64,000 bases of DNA from Erpetoichthys calabaricus (lineage: Eukaryota > Chordata > Cladistia > Polypteriformes > Polypteridae): positions 127,523,447 through 127,587,446 of the forward strand of contig NC_041401.2 in NCBI RefSeq assembly GCF_900747795.2. Reading direction: 5' to 3'. Position numbers and translations under genes: made by a program. Of the stretch, positions 46,901-57,870 are shown piece after piece. The notes under the pieces were generated by a model that saw nothing but the letters and a program-made list of their open reading frames with translations, ran no database searches and was not told the origin of the DNA. Position 1 is the stretch's first letter. Every line of letters begins with the position of its first letter.

Positions 46901-49063
46901 AAGGGTTCATTAACAAGATGGAATACAAACGGTATAAGTGTAAAGCTTTAAATTAAGTAGTAACCGAGGTGCAAAGTTAGGAAAACAGATGGGTAAATAT
47001 TTAATAACTTCAAAGAAAGGCAGTAGTGTGGTAAACAGTAGGACTTTATGAACCTTTGAAACTAGACTTAATGGTATTCTGGGGGATATAAAATGACTGA
47101 ATGGCCTGTTCTCATTAAATTTTTCTAATTTTCTAATGATATTAGCAAACATAAAAAGATGAAAACACTGGGTAATTAAATCCACAATCAAAAAACAACA
47201 CTGAAAAGCTATAATAATTTGCATAAACAGAATTAATATTTAAACAAATAAAGTACTCCTGGTACTATGCATATATTGAGTGTTTTTATCTGCATTTCAG
47301 TTATCAGTATAGGTATTACTAAGTGCAACTGGGCCATGAAGTGCTGTTATACCCTTTAACTCCATTACCCTTAATTTATAAACAGGTTCTTCTTGAGCGC
47401 TACTTTGAAAACCTGGGTGAAGAGGAACCAGCTGAGAATATGGCAGAATATGATGTTGCATCTCAGGATTTGGATAACCAAGCCAGCTCTCCATGGGACA
47501 GGGAAAAGGAAAAAGAGGGACAGTGGAATATGGGAGACTCTAGGAAACCATTTGATGGGTACAAATCTGACAGCAGCCGACTCCGAGACCTCTTGCTAGC
47601 CCCGAGAAACAGCAGGGGCACTTCAGGGTGCTTCGGATCAAGAATCGATCGAATAGGTTCTTCAAGTTCCTTGGGATGTGGTGGCATGAAAAAAGGTAAA
47701 CTGCTTAGTAAATCCAACTAATGTACAAAAATGTACAAAAGTATGGGTTTTGATGCATAAAGTGACAATGTGGACTTCTGGCGTCAGCCTAGACAGAAGA
47801 GAAGCAATTCAAGCAAAATTTACTTATTATAAAAATGACAGGTTATGGTAGAGCCCTGCTTTGGGACAATTAATTACAGAAACAGTTGCTATTGGCAGAA
47901 TTTCAAGAATTATTATTCTGTGTTCCAGTGAGGTCTAAATCTTTAAACAGGGAATGGGTTCTGACAATGACATGGCAACAACAGATTTTAGCCTGTTCTA
48001 GATGATATACAGTATCTCTAAATGTGGCAACGGTGACCTGAAAGCTTTTAACATAAATCACTCTGTACAATTACAGAGAGGATACACGACTGTCTGCAGC
48101 CTCACAATAATAAAATGGCTGAGAAGAAAAAAATGGATATTATCAGATACCAAATAAGTGATCATTCTTTAGGATTTAAGTCAGACGTGTGTGAAGAGGA
48201 GGGAAACTTTAAATTTTAGTGAGGAAGTACATGAAACAGGGCCTGTATAAGTGAAAAATTAAAACAGACACATGACCACATAATGGAGGAAAGACAATAC
48301 CAGTTAGTTCCAGTTGAGACAGTACTGACCGTAAACAAGATGACTACTATATTGTTTTGAGATCTACCAAATAAAATGGCTATAAGAACAGATCACCACA
48401 AAATTCTTTTTTTAAAAATAAGCAAAGACCACTTTTTTATCCCCCAACTCAAGCCTACAAAAAGGATTCTAAAGTATTATTTAAAAGTGTATTGAGTAAA
48501 GACTGTTTACAAAGAATGTAGGAATGTCTGTAACAATCACCCTATTCAGTGTTAGTTCTCACTTTGCTCCTAATGGAATATAGTTCCAATTTATTCGGAC
48601 CCCCTCATTTAATCTAAAAAAGGAAATATGTTACATTTTTGTGGCACTTTTCTTCCAATATCAGGGATTTCAAACTAGATTCCTAGAAAGACCACAGACC
48701 TTTGCTCTGATCAGGTTCATAATTAGTGGATCTGTGCTTTTCAGTTTCTGTTTTTTATTTCTAAATGTTTTAATAAACATACTTTCTGAATAGCACAAGA
48801 AGATGCAAAAAGTTCAAGACTATTTAAATCTGAATTTAAGAAAATTAAATTAAAAAACATTGAAGGCTGCTGTTTACAATTAATAAAAGCAAATAAGGTT
48901 TCAAACATTAAAAGTCTGATTCAAAGCTAATGTCTACTTTGTGGAAAACTATTCAAAGTTTGAATTTCTAGAAAACACAAGAAAATAATTTTTTATTGTT
49001 ATAATAAATAATTTAAAATATTTTATAATTAAATTTTGACTGCTTCTTTTTTTATTAGGTTAG
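40171..49063 (+). CDS. nppa: A-type (atrial) natriuretic peptide precursor (ANP)
   Basis: Exons 40171-40290, 47386-47695 and 49059-49063 give 435 nt (144 residues plus stop). Residues 1-24 are a signal peptide (MWMKTAVIYTGVFLLLCYY...). The prosegment is acidic. RLRDLLLAPR (residues 105-114) matches the conserved LRALLTAPR before the processing site of ANP precursors; cleavage after Arg114 would release NSRGTSGCFGSRIDRIG and onward, with the ring closed by Cys122-Cys138 (CFGSRIDRIGSSSSLGC). The tail is GGMKK followed by Gly-stop, where Gly and stop straddle the last intron. A C-terminal Gly after Lys is a PAM amidation signal, as in eel ANP. The hormone is secreted mainly from atria and acts on guanylyl-cyclase receptors. 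Start at Met1 or Met3 is possible. Confidence 0.93.
40925..40991. repeat. (TA)n microsatellite
   Basis: More than 30 TA units in ANP intron 1. Confidence 0.97.
42845..43150 (-). mobile_element. Old SINE copy
   Basis: Starting with gttccatccatatactttttt and continuing gaccaattaacctaacatgtaggtc...aacacagcctggaattgttaggcagcagcac, it follows, with heavy divergence, the order of the 17.5-kb SINE on the same strand. Confidence 0.5.
43790..44025 (+). mobile_element. LINE reverse-transcriptase scrap
   Basis: In a + frame GTDGIPYQV, then LLKIYKNTLEATEGG, then TVGRWQRNT resembles the early RT block (PGPDGIPYKVYK...W..A..IPK) of non-LTR elements. It has in-frame stops and only about 230 bp. Family not assignable. 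Confidence 0.5.
45495..45695 (+). mobile_element. LTR 3'-end relic
   Basis: actttattaataaacccgtg (poly(A) signal), then tgtgtttttgtaaagtgttg, then a TCTGTCTGGTGGTGTTCGG run ending near ttgtctcaca is the R/U5 pattern of a fish LTR element. Only one end is visible and no internal region accompanies it. A fossil. Confidence 0.5.
46440..47110. other. Purine-rich intronic stretch, unidentified; ends in a shared repeat motif
   Basis: Sequence is A/G-rich with little ORF content. ggatataaaatgactgaatggcctgttctc at 47085-47115 resembles gggctgaatgaccagctctcct at 11.15 kb, so part is an old dispersed repeat. Confidence 0.3.
47386..47695 (+). CDS. nppa: ANP exon 2 (prosegment and ring)
   Basis: Acceptor ...ttataaacag; donor G|gtaaac, phase 1. 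It is open for 103 codons from VLLERYFENLGEEEP through the ring to GGMKK. Confidence 0.94.
49059..49063 (+). CDS. nppa: ANP exon 3 coding part (Gly and stop)
   Basis: After the polypyrimidine tract gcttctttttttattag, the exon begins GTTAG. The G left by exon 2 plus GT makes Gly, then TAG. The tiny third coding exon is normal for ANP genes. If the donor at 47696 were not used, reading on would give GKLLSKSN instead. Confidence 0.8.
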
Positions 49064-49232
49064 AAAAGAACACTGAAGATTACACAAGAATATGCTAACT
49101 TTCTGCACAACTTATTCCTTCTGTTACACCAGAAATTTTTTTGGCCAAACTGTCTTCAGTATATCCTCACATAGTTTATTGATTGTCATATCATTGCAAG
49201 TGTTCATATGTTTTGGTTAAATGTTTAATTGA

Positions 49233-49238
49233 AATAAA
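49233..49238 (+). terminator. nppa: ANP polyadenylation signal (first candidate)
   Basis: AATAAA 170 nt after the stop. Further candidates are at 49526-49531 and 49665-49670. Confidence 0.6.
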
Positions 49239-49670
49239 ATCTAACAAAATATTTTGAAAACATAACTGCTAATTAATGTAAATGATCATTTTTTGTGTTA
49301 TGAGAAAGAAAGATCTACTCATGAAAAATGTATTGACTATGTTTATAATTATGTTTTAAGAGACTATTTCATAAGAGACATTCATGTATGAAAATATTTT
49401 CAGCTGGAAATCTGTTTTCACTAAAATGTATTTTGTACCTCAAAGATATGTGACATTATCATTGTTAGCCTATACGTCTCCTTTTGTGTAGTGACTGTTA
49501 CAAAGAGAGGTCCGAAGAAGCTTTAAATAAAATTAAGGAAAGACTGAATTTGTGTGTATATTTTAGGCACAACAAAAATATTTTGGAAAATTCTATCAAA
49601 AATTTTCTTCTATGGTATCTGAATAGGACATGAATGGCTGATGAAAATATTTTCCTTGAAAAAAAATAAA

Positions 49671-52150
49671 ATTGTCTTAAAAGATTAAATCTATTTTATT
49701 TACCTGCAGTGTGATTTGAACAAAGAATGGGACAGCATCTAAGACAAAATAACTAAAATATATGCATAAGCTGAAGTATTTTTACATTGTTTCTTGTTAC
49801 TTATTAAGGCGACATCACAATACATGACTTTCCCAACAATTTTTAGCTGTAGCCTTCATTCTTAGGTAATCACAGCTAGCGGTAGCTAGTCACAGAATGT
49901 GCTTGTCACTGTCAGTTATATAGTAGTATATAGACACCCCAATTAACACAGTCATAGTGCTCTGTGACTCACTATGACAAAATCAAACTGGTTTTAATTT
50001 ACTGCATTTAAATTTACTAATTTACTGCAGCAAGTCAATCACTAGAAGGGTAGGTTCTTTTGTCGGCAAGAATTAACAGGCCATGAACTCTATAACCGGT
50101 ACGTACAATGCATACAATTCCCACAAACTTTGAGGAATATTGGCATCTGCAAGGAAAAAAAAGGACAAATGTTTGTACTCTCCACTGATTAGCTGCCAAA
50201 ATGAGCAGACACTGTAGTATGACATTGAGATTAATAGGCTTGATGAAAAATCATGAGGGAATCATGTAATCAACACCTCCTTCGATTCCTAGCTGCATAA
50301 TTTGACACAAGCAACAAGATTCGGGAACTGAAGATGTTAAATTTGACATGCACTCCAACTAGAAGTCATGCTGAGTCCTGAAGTGTGACTTCCAAAGTTC
50401 CCTCTAAGTTTCAAAACACAACACTCTCCAGCAGCAAACAAATATTTGAGTCAGGAATGCTTCCCTGATTTGTTGACAGTTTACAAAAGAGGGATACAGT
50501 ATAATTGCCCTCCTCCTGGAAGTTAATTATAAAAATGGAAAACCTATAGGTGAATCCTTTGAAAATTGACAATAAAGTGACCCAATTAGGTTGTATTATG
50601 CCCACCCATGACAAACATTAGTCATGCTCAGTTTGGGGGTTAATACCTCGGAAGTAAGTCTGGTTTGTGAAACACGGGGAGGTAAAGCTGATTTGAATAA
50701 GGAACCTCTGCCATCTGGCCCAAGTTCAAATTGTTGAATGTCATAGTTTAGGAAGAATTAGGTCCATGTTCAAGCTGAAAAAAATTGTAACAAAATTAGA
50801 ATATTCTTAACAACAACCATTTTTTTATTTGCAATGATATGCAAAGTGTAACTGGTTCAGAGAGAGCCTATCAGGAAATGCAACTTTCTGTAAAATCTAA
50901 AACTCAAAGGCACAAATGTAACACAAAACACATTAATTATCCTGAACTATGAGACTTGCTTGATTATGATACTGAGATCAACTCAGCCTTTTACACTAAG
51001 CAACACTCGGTAGATTCTGTTTATGGTAAATCTAAATAAGTAGAATTTTTTATATCCATGCTCTTTGTCAATAGCTTTTTAAAGGTGATTAAATGCATTT
51101 GGTGAGTGGTACAGCATTATCTGTTCTTTTTTTCTCAACTTCCAATATTTTTGTCTTATTAGAGAACAAATGTTTTATGTCTGGGTTTAATTTCCTATAT
51201 GTGAATAGTGATGTTTGATTCGATGGATTCAATCTGGAAAATATTGCTTGTTAAAAAATATGTTTTGTGCCAGTCACCATTTTTGCCAGTCCATAATGTA
51301 ATGAAGAATGTATCTCTTCTTTTTAGGCTTTGATTCAATGGAGAATTGTGAGTTGTAGCAATTTTAAATGAGTTGTTAAATGGTTAAAATAATCTAGCTA
51401 TATGTTCAAAAGGTATATTGTTAGGGTGCCTGCACATTTTTGTTCTAACTTCTGGTCATGAGAATCATATAACCTATAAATGAAATAATATATTGTTTGT
51501 GCCTGAATACTTTAAATAAACATTCCACTTAAAAATACATTTCAAGGGTGTTCTGTAAAGCATACAAATTTCAGAAAATTGCATATGAATAGAAGAAACA
51601 CTGTATATTAGTAAGTAGTACTCACAGGGTGATATAACTGAAAACTTTTGCTCATACCAATCAAGTCTTATAAGGTAATATTGGCGATGCCAGACATGTA
51701 AATTTCTAATTGCACGCCGTGGCTTGCATGTATTCCAAATGGTGAGTTTCAAGCAGAGGCTGGTTAAACTTATGCCAGAACGATGAACGAAATACTGAAT
51801 ATGATGCAATAGGTCATCGAAATGCAAGGAAGACATGCAAAACATTTGAAATTCATGTGCCCATCATGTACAGTAGGTCTTCTGTTATTAAAATATCTGT
51901 GTCCAGTAGGAATCCAGTTGTTCGTTCTGACTTGGTACACAAATACTAAAGTGTGAATGTCACAGATCTCCTCATGTCAAGACTTAGGACCATTCTCCAT
52001 TGTGTTGTTGCAGAACACCAGCCTGTCTGTCAAAAATGAGTCACATGAGTGATTAAAACCATGTGAATGAAATAGTTAAAGTTCTATCAAAAAAAATAAA
52101 TAAAAACATCCTTGCCTGTCATGACCACCCTTTTCACAACAGGTATCATT
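49671..52150. other. Intergenic, downstream of ANP, nothing recognised
   Basis: AT-rich. Short incidental ORFs only. Confidence 0.45.
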
Positions 52151-52157
52151 ATCCTAT

Positions 52158-52723
52158 TGTGGCAGACTGCTGGGGGTGGTACCCAGCTGGGACACCCGAG
52201 AGGACCGGAGGAGGGCTTGCGCCTCCTCCAGACCACGAGGGGGCGACCGCCCTGGTTGTTTTGGGGGCCACGGGTACAGGGCTTGGAAGCCTAACCCTGT
52301 AGGGGCCCGTGGTCACCGACAGGGGGCGCCCCAGTGCCTAGAGAGCCCTGGACCTCAGCACTTCCAGGTGTGGTGGAAGTGTTGAGGGGAAGAAGACTGG
52401 GGACACCCGGAGAGCTTCCGGGTGCGCAGCCGGCACTTCCGCCACACAGAGGAGTGTCTGCGGAGGAGTGTCGGGGAGCACCTGGAGCCCATCTGGCTTG
52501 TATAAAAGGGGCCGCCTCCCTTCAGACAGTGACTTAAGTCGGGTGGAAATTGGACGACATCGGGAGGAAGACAAGGAGGCGGCCTGAAGAGAGGAAAAGG
52601 CATTGTGTGGTGGCCAGGACTTTTGGGGTTGTGTGGCACAATTGTAAATTGTATAAGTGTAAATAAATGTGTGTTGGGTGACATGAACGTGTCTGCGTGT
52701 GTGTGTCCGGGCCAAGCTCCACA
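52158..52723 (+). mobile_element. Solo-like LTR with 4-bp target duplication
   Basis: It starts TGTGGCAGAC and ends AGCTCCACA. It contains a TATA box (tataaaagggg, 52501) and a poly(A) signal (aataaatgtg, about 52662). CTAT lies on both sides (52154-52157, 52724-52727). It is followed by 140 bp that recur after the second LTR. LTR fossil, probably Gypsy/ERV-like. Confidence 0.85.
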
Positions 52724-52863
52724 CTATAAAACTCATTTTGCTGTATATACATGCACAGCTGATCAATTCAGATTAAAGCTTTTTAAAAACTTGTAAGCAT
52801 TCAATGGTAATTTTTATCTGCTTTGCTCCCTTGTAAAATGAAAACTTGGTACAGTAACTAAAA
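52724..52863. repeat. 140-bp flank, copy 1
   Basis: ctataaaactcattttgctg to acagtaactaaaa appears identical by eye to 55093-55232, while the two LTRs before them differ visibly. Confidence 0.9.
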
Positions 52864-52870
52864 CTAACAG

Positions 52871-54573
52871 GTGTCTGCCTGTCTGTGTCCGGGCCAAGCT
52901 CCACAATGGCATCCCAGATGGGACGGTCCACCTGTTCCAAGGCGGGGAATCCCAGAAAAAAATAATTTTGTGGATGGCCCGGCGCAGCAGTGGCGCCCAC
53001 ACATGTGCCGCGGGGATGGCGTGCACACAGCCCCGAGATGGAGTACTGACCCACAGACCGTCACCGGACCGCGATCGCAAGGTTCTCTCCTTGTGCGGAG
53101 AAACTTCGACGGGCCTTACCGGAGTGCAGTGGGCTCCAAGTAGTGTGCTGCCGCTGAAGGCGCCCAGGATGGTGCGGTGTCGAAGGAGGCCATGCCGAGG
53201 CAGCTGCTTCGGACAGACGGGACCCGGGAGGTAAGGTTCCTGCTCGCTGGCAGCAAGCCCTGGGGGGCTGAGCTTGTTTTGTGTTTTGCAGGCAGGGGCT
53301 GCCCAGGTCTGCGTCAGTGGCAGACATGCACTGCTCTGCGGGGCTTTCCAGTCGCGGCAGCAGCAGCAGGGGCTGCAGAAAGGGAGACGCTGCAATGCAG
53401 AAAGCTGGCTCGTCACCGCACCAGGAGAAAGAGAGCCAAAATGGCCGCAGACCGGAAGTCACACCCTGAGACAGGCACAGGACTGGACGATGTGTCTTGT
53501 GTGCCCGCCCATGACTGTACAGAGGCAGGACCAAAGAATGTCTGTCTCGTGCCAGGTAGAGACCCGATTGGGCTGGAGGAGAGGCCCCATAGGAAGCAGT
53601 CGGTGGATGTGACTGACAGCCAGGTGAGTCAATCGCCGACTGACTTTCTGTGCTTGTCAGCGGCGCAGCGTGAGCTGGAGCAGTCTCTTCAGTCCGTAGC
53701 GCTGTTTCCACAGGTGCTACGTGCCCCCCGGGCAGACTTGCTGAAGCTGGAGAGGAAGGCGGCTGCGTCACAGGAGCTGCTGTGAGAGTGGACAGAACGG
53801 CGCGACGCTGGATTCTGCGGCTGGAGAGGTACAGCGGGGACGGTAAGTACAGCCGACCCCGTACAGCATAATGGAGATCCCACCGAAGGGGCCCGTGATA
53901 TCTGTGATCGGAACCAAGTAGGGGGGGGTCTCCAACAGTGGACGCGGCAGTGAGTGTTGTGCGTGAGGTGAGGGGAGAGAGATCTAGGGGAGAGAGATCT
54001 AGAGGGCTGGCAAGACGGGGGCTGATGAGTGCCCTTGGTCCTAGCGCCCTACGCCCTGAGCCTGCAACGGTCTCAGGCCGCTCTGTAGGGACGCAAACCG
54101 GACAGGGTCTGTGCCTTTACCATAGGCAGACTCAAACCGTTACAGCGTCCCAGAGAAAAAGGAGGAATCGAGGAAAGAGTACCGGTTCCTCTGATAAGGG
54201 AGGACGTGAGGTAGGACGCTCACGTCCAGAGAAGGGCCGCCCTCTGCGGGCGCAGAGGGAAACCCCACAGCCGGCTGAGGTGACGGGGGCATGTGCGGTC
54301 CCGTCCATTGTCCCAGCACAGGGGACACGGAGGTCTCGAAAGGGGGGCCGAGGTCGCAAGTACCGGGGTGCCGGTCAGAAGGGGGAGCTTTGCCTCTATT
54401 CCAGGCAGAGAGACGCCGAGTGGCAGCGTCAGAGCAACGTCTCCGCCCCTTGTTTGTGTTCTACTTTACAGGACCGGGCCCTGGGACGGAGCATGTCGGC
54501 TTCCCGCCGTCGAAGACCTGCCCTCGCGGGATGGGCCGCTGGCCCCTAGGGGTCTCAGCTTGTGGTGGGGTAC
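52871..54573 (+). mobile_element. LTR-element fossil: LTR tail plus short internal region
   Basis: Its first 35 bp (52871-52905) repeat the last bases of the LTR. About 1.67 kb of GC-rich internal sequence follows. It includes tggcgccc at about 52991 (possible tRNA-Lys-type primer site) and two Arg/Ser/Gln-rich gag-like stretches (about 53177-53785 and 53938-54549), the second with SVGTQTG. It runs into the next LTR after a G-rich tract (gtggtggggtac). No RT or integrase, so it is deleted or non-autonomous, and broken. Its base composition differs sharply from the AT-rich surroundings. Confidence 0.75.
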
Positions 54574-55092
54574 TGTGGCAGACCACTCGGGGTGGTACCC
54601 AGCCGGGACGCCCGGGAGGACCGGAGGAGGGCTTGCGCCTCCTCCAGACCACGAGGGGGCGACCGCCCTGGTTGTGTTGGGGGCCACAGGTGCAGGGCTT
54701 GGAAGCCCAACCCTGCAGGGGCCCGTGGTCACCGACAGGGGGCTCCCCCAGTGCCTAGAGAGCCCTGGGGCCACCCGGAGGGCTTCCGGGTGCGCAGCCG
54801 GCACTTCCGCCACACAGGGGAGTGTCTGCGGAGGAGTGTCAGGGAGCACCTGGAGCCCATCCAAGCTTGTATAAAAGGGGCCACCACCCTTCAGACAGTG
54901 ACTTGAGTCGGGTGGAAGTTGGACGACGTCGGGAGGAAGGCAAGGAGGCGGCCTGAAGACAGGAAAAGGCATTGTGTGGTGGCCAGGACTTTTGGGGTTG
55001 TGTGGCACAATTGTAAATAGTATAGGTGTAAATAAACGTGTGTTGGGTGACATGAATGTGTCTGCGTGTCTGTGTCCAGGCCAAGCTGCACA
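54574..55092 (+). mobile_element. 3' LTR of the same fossil
   Basis: TGTGGCAGAC to GCTGCACA. It matches 52158-52723 along its length apart from scattered differences and an extra ~47 bp in the first copy. It is followed by CTAT and the 140-bp flank. Divergence between the LTRs implies a moderate age. Confidence 0.88.
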
Positions 55093-55760
55093 CTATAAAA
55101 CTCATTTTGCTGTATATACATGCACAGCTGATCAATTCAGATTAAAGCTTTTTAAAAACTTGTAAGCATTCAATGGTAATTTTTATCTGCTTTGCTCCCT
55201 TGTAAAATGAAAACTTGGTACAGTAACTAAAATGGTGCACAGTGTCTTTAATAAGCCTATCAGTCTTCTATGGCACGTTTATACCTGCAGTGTCCTCCAT
55301 CCCTTCCACCATAGGGGACACGTATTTACACAGCTTAGTCTTTATTATAGAAATGTGAGCATCTGTAAGCTGATTGCAAAATGAAAACTGTATAGCTAAA
55401 ATTGTTCAAAATGTATTTTAAAAAACAAGTCTTCTAGACAGTCGTCTATATCCATTTCATATTCAATATGCCACTCTATCTCATCCACTGGAGGGGACGC
55501 TCATTTCCACAGCTCAGCCTTTGTTGTCAAAATGCTCTTCTGTTTACAAAATGAACACTGGACAGCTAAAACGGAGTTAAACCTAATTAAAAATAATCTG
55601 TTGTCATTTTTTACTTCAATGTCCCCTTTTGTTCTATCCACTGAATGGAGCACTTACTTCCCCAGCTGCAGCAGAGCCATAGAAATGTGTGCCCCATGTT
55701 TGCTGCTTATAAAATGAACACTGGACAGCTAATATTCTTCAAACTGTATTTTAAAAGGTG
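55093..55760. repeat. Degenerate tandem repeat, about 4 units of ~170 bp
   Basis: Unit ends '(t/c)aaaatgaa(a/c)act...agctaaaa' recur at about 55203, 55375, 55545 and 55707. Unit middles '(c)atccactggaggggac(g)...ttccacagctcagcctttgttgt' recur at about 55309, 55485 and 55638. Units differ by many substitutions, so the array is old. The LTR fossil was inserted in its first unit. Confidence 0.65.
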
Positions 55761-55789
55761 GTTGGCTCACTTCAAACAAGATGAAACAC

Positions 55790-57112
55790 AGACCAAATTA
55801 CACTGGATGGCCTTCTGACACTGCCTGAATAAAATGTATGGTTCTTAATGACTGTACATAGTTTGAAAATGATGACATTCAGTTAAATTTGATGGCTGCC
55901 GAGCATGGACAGCCTGCTTCACATCATCCCATAGATTTTCGATGATATTCAAGTCAGGGGACTGTGACGGCCATTCCAGAACATTGCACTTCTCCCTATG
56001 CATGAATGCCTTTGTAGATTTCGAACTGTTTTGGGTCATTGTCTTGTTGGAATATCCAACCCCTGTGTAACTTCAACTTTGTGACTGATGCTTGAACACT
56101 ATCCTGAAGAATTTGTTGATATTGGGTTGAATTCATCTGACCTTCGACTTTAACAAAGGCCCCAGTCCCTGAACTAGCTACACCGCCCCACAGCATGATG
56201 GAACCTCCACCAAATTTGACAGTAGGTAGCAGATGTTTTTCTTGGAATGTGGTGTTTTTCTTCCGCCATGCAAAGCACTTTTTGTTATGACCAAATAACT
56301 CAATTTTTGTCTCATCAGTCCAAAGCACTTTCTTCCAAAATGAATCTGGCTTGTCTAAATGAGCATTTGCATACAACAAGCAACACTGTTTGTGGCGTGA
56401 GTGCAGAAAGGGCTTCTTTCTCATCACCCTGCCATACAAATGTTCTTTGTGCAAATTGCGCTGAATTGTAGAACGATGTACAGATACACCATCTGCAGCA
56501 AGATGTTCTTGCATGTTGTTGGAGGTGATCTGGGGGTTGTCTGTAACCATTCTCACAATCCTGCGCATATGCCGCTCCTGTATTTTTCTTGGCCCGCCAG
56601 ACCTGGGTTTAACAGCAACTGTGCCTGTGGCCTTCCATTTCCTTCCCCTAAACCATGATACTGAACAATCTTTGTTTTCAGATCTTTTGAGAGTTGCTTT
56701 GAGGATCCCATGCTGTCACTCTTCAGAGGAGAGTCAAAGGGAAGCACAACTTAAAATTGACCACCTTAAATACCTTTTCTCGTGATTTGACACACCTGTC
56801 TATGAAGTTCAAGGCTTAACGAGCTAATCCAACCAATTTGGTGTTGCAAGTAATCAGTATTGAGCAGTTACATGCATTCAAATCAGCAAAATTACAAGGG
56901 TACCCAAATTTTTGCACAGCCAGTTTTCACACTTGATTTAATTTCATACAACTAAATACTGCTTCACTAAAAATCTTTGTTCAGAAAACACCAGAGTACT
57001 CAGATGTTCCTAGGAAACGAAAGACATACCACTGTTATCTTTATTGTTGAAAGTAGAGTAAATTATTATGCAGGCTGGGAGGGGTTCCCAAACTTTTTCA
57101 TATGATTGTACA
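55790..57112 (-). mobile_element. Tc1-type DNA transposon, frame-disrupted
   Basis: The 5' end at 57112 is cut from ...ttcccaaactttttcatatgattgta, the same terminus as the copy at 1-354. The - strand gives MGSSKQLSKDLKTKIVQYHG (N-terminus, about 56712-56650), then a deletion in the helix-turn-helix, and a 190-codon frame (56568-55996) with HRSTIQRNLHKEHLYGR, the first catalytic Asp in LWTDETKIELFG and the second in WIFQQDNDPK. The block with the third acid, EWPSQSPDLNIIENLW, lies in another frame (56039-55845). So it has at least two frame breaks. The left end (3') lacks the expected terminus. Confidence 0.88.
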
Positions 57113-57870
57113 TGGAGGTTAGAAAGATAAGAAACTGAAAGATGGATATTATATGCAATTGATTATTTGGTACCTAAATCAAATGCTAATTTCTCTTCTT
57201 TAAGGAGCTCCATGAGGTACATTTTTATCTGGAGCCCTGTAAAACATGTATACATTCATGAAAATAACATGATCATACAGAACAACTTGAAATTTCTCAC
57301 TGACACACACTAGTTTGAATATGACAGATAAGGAATGACTTCGAATGCATTGCTTCCTAATTAGCAGAGAAAGAGGAATGGGAATGGAGGACCTGACATG
57401 AACCCTGTCAAATCTGTGTTCAGCAACAACTAGGAATATTGTCACTTGCCAATAATTAGGCTCATGGAAAGCTAGATATGGAATAATATATGGAAGTGTT
57501 TTTGTTTTGGTGTCTAAATAAAGGAAAGTATACAATGGAAAAACAATAAGGAAAAAAAAAAGCAAAGCAGAGATTCAGATAAACATTACACATCATATTC
57601 CAAGAACAATTTCAGATCCAATAGATTGCTATTTTTGGATATTAGAGAGCATTGACAAAAGATAATTTTAATGAAATATTGTTTACAGTAGAACAGTAAT
57701 ATTATAAAGAAAATTTTAAATATCACACTGCTGCATTCAAATACATAATGGGGGCTTCTAAGTGCAACAGTAAATGATTCATCCATACTTCTTTTCAGCT
57801 ATGGATAAAAACATTCTTACTACACATCACACAGATGCTAAATAAAAATAAACACTCATTTTTTCACCCT
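57113..57870. other. Between Tc1 copy and clcn6 3' UTR, nothing recognised
   Basis: AT-rich. No gene or clear repeat. Confidence 0.4.

Larger units (their letters stand above)
40291..47385 (+). other. ANP intron 1 (7.1 kb)
   Basis: Bounded by gtaagg and ...aataaacag-type acceptor (ttatAAACAG|GTT). It holds a TA microsatellite, a LINE RT scrap (about 43.8 kb), an old SINE (42.85-43.15 kb), an LTR end (about 45.5 kb) and much sequence in which nothing is recognised. ANP first introns are usually very short. Confidence 0.75.

Noticed and set aside
53177-53785. GC-rich 202-codon frame as a host gene
   Set aside because: It lies between two LTRs, overlaps a similar-size frame on the other strand and matches no host domain; long frames are expected in GC-rich element DNA.
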